64,000 nt of DNA from Campylobacterales bacterium. Lineage in GTDB: Bacteria > Campylobacterota > Campylobacteria > Campylobacterales > Sulfurimonadaceae. A model generated the notes under the pieces. That model had not been told where the DNA came from. It worked only from the letters and a program-made list of their open reading frames with translations, and did not search any database. The first letter of the stretch is position 1. Every line of letters begins with the position of its first letter. The position numbers and the translations under genes are program-made. Location of the stretch: NCBI GenBank assembly GCA_026390115.1, contig JAPLGO010000016.1, forward strand, positions 184,548-248,547, in the 5' to 3' direction. Of the stretch, positions 63,890 to 64,000 are shown one piece after another.

Positions 63890-63895
63890 TATAAT
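63890..63895 (+). promoter_or_regulatory. Candidate rRNA-type promoter -10 box
   Basis: TATAAT followed by TCCCGTCC, a G/C-rich discriminator, and then ACAAACA. From the -10 box onward it matches the tRNA promoter at 15820 with one difference over 21 bases. No consensus -35 box is seen. It is likely a strong, growth-rate-controlled stable-RNA promoter. Confidence 0.7.
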
Positions 63896-64000
63896 TCCCG
63901 TCCACAAACACAGAGACCTAGAGTTTAGGCCTAGAGAAACTTCAAGTAGAAGCTATCGAGATGAGTTTGAGATCATTGAAAACTAAGCAAGTAAATAGAT
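63896..64000 (+). other. Probable leader of an rRNA operon (16S beyond the window)
   Basis: After the stable-RNA-type promoter comes a non-coding leader with the direct repeat CTAGAG at both sides of TTTAGGC. Near the end is GATCATTGAAAACTAAGCAA, a sequence style typical of the region before 16S rRNA. The mature 16S start is not in the window, so the assignment is inference. Confidence 0.55.

Overview
The window is a low-GC chromosomal segment from a member of the Campylobacterota (Epsilonproteobacteria), most likely a Sulfurimonas-like sulfur or nitrogen chemolithotroph. The evidence is gene order and family content. Several blocks match my memory of the Campylobacter jejuni chromosome: gyrA-flgP-flgQ-flgR-asd; M23 peptidase-lpxC-tsaB-thrB-ylxR-infB-rbfA-rimP; and sppA-deaminase-aroQ-folK-flhF-flhG-(small membrane protein)-fliA-fliM-fliY. 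The two-component regulator at 36.9-37.6 kb has the nearly invariant C-terminal half of the HsrA/CprR family, and a futalosine-type deaminase is present. TTG and GTG starts are common and genes overlap tightly. No database could be searched, so genus-level placement is inference.

Layout. 0-8.4 kb (minus strand): a radical SAM protein, hemE, a YqhA-like membrane protein, asd, then flgR-flgQ-flgP and gyrA. 8.6-11.6 kb (plus): a nitrogen module with two ammonium channels around one PII protein, followed by a TonB-like protein. 12.5-15.65 kb: a 3.1-kb integrated element bounded by a 33-bp perfect direct repeat. One copy of the repeat is the 3' end of tRNA-Glu(UUC). The element holds a tyrosine recombinase, a small helix-turn-helix protein and two genes I do not recognise. 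tRNA-Glu and tRNA-Lys follow, driven by a fully consensus promoter.

15.9-28.0 kb is the most unusual region. Two copies of a BatA-BatBC-BatD module (von Willebrand A membrane proteins, TPR and BatD) flank a pair of surface-type lipoproteins (CsgG-like with TPR, and LPP20-like). The second copy is preceded by MoxR AAA ATPase, DUF58 and a small membrane protein, while the first has no ATPase of its own. The two modules keep the same overlapping gene junction, which points to an ancestral whole-module duplication.

28-41.8 kb: tyrA, a GAF-PAS-GGDEF-EAL protein, bamA, a Ppx/GppA phosphatase, a ferredoxin, a CprRS-like two-component system, folB, plsY, nadA-nadC and flhB. 41.8-53.7 kb: a long plus-strand housekeeping run from a DHH phosphoesterase through envelope genes (M23 peptidase, lpxC), thrB, the translation cluster (ylxR-infB-rbfA-rimP), ribD, ubiE/menG, xseA and an FmdE-like protein. 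53.7-55.8 kb (minus): sppA and a deaminase. 55.9-63.8 kb (plus): aroQ, folK, the flagellar regulatory and switch cluster (flhF to fliY), a LOG-family gene and mnmA. The last ~110 bases look like a strong rRNA-type promoter and leader, so a 16S rRNA gene probably begins just past the end.

No CRISPR array, insertion sequence or prophage structural gene was seen. No stretch longer than about 300 bases lacks a gene.
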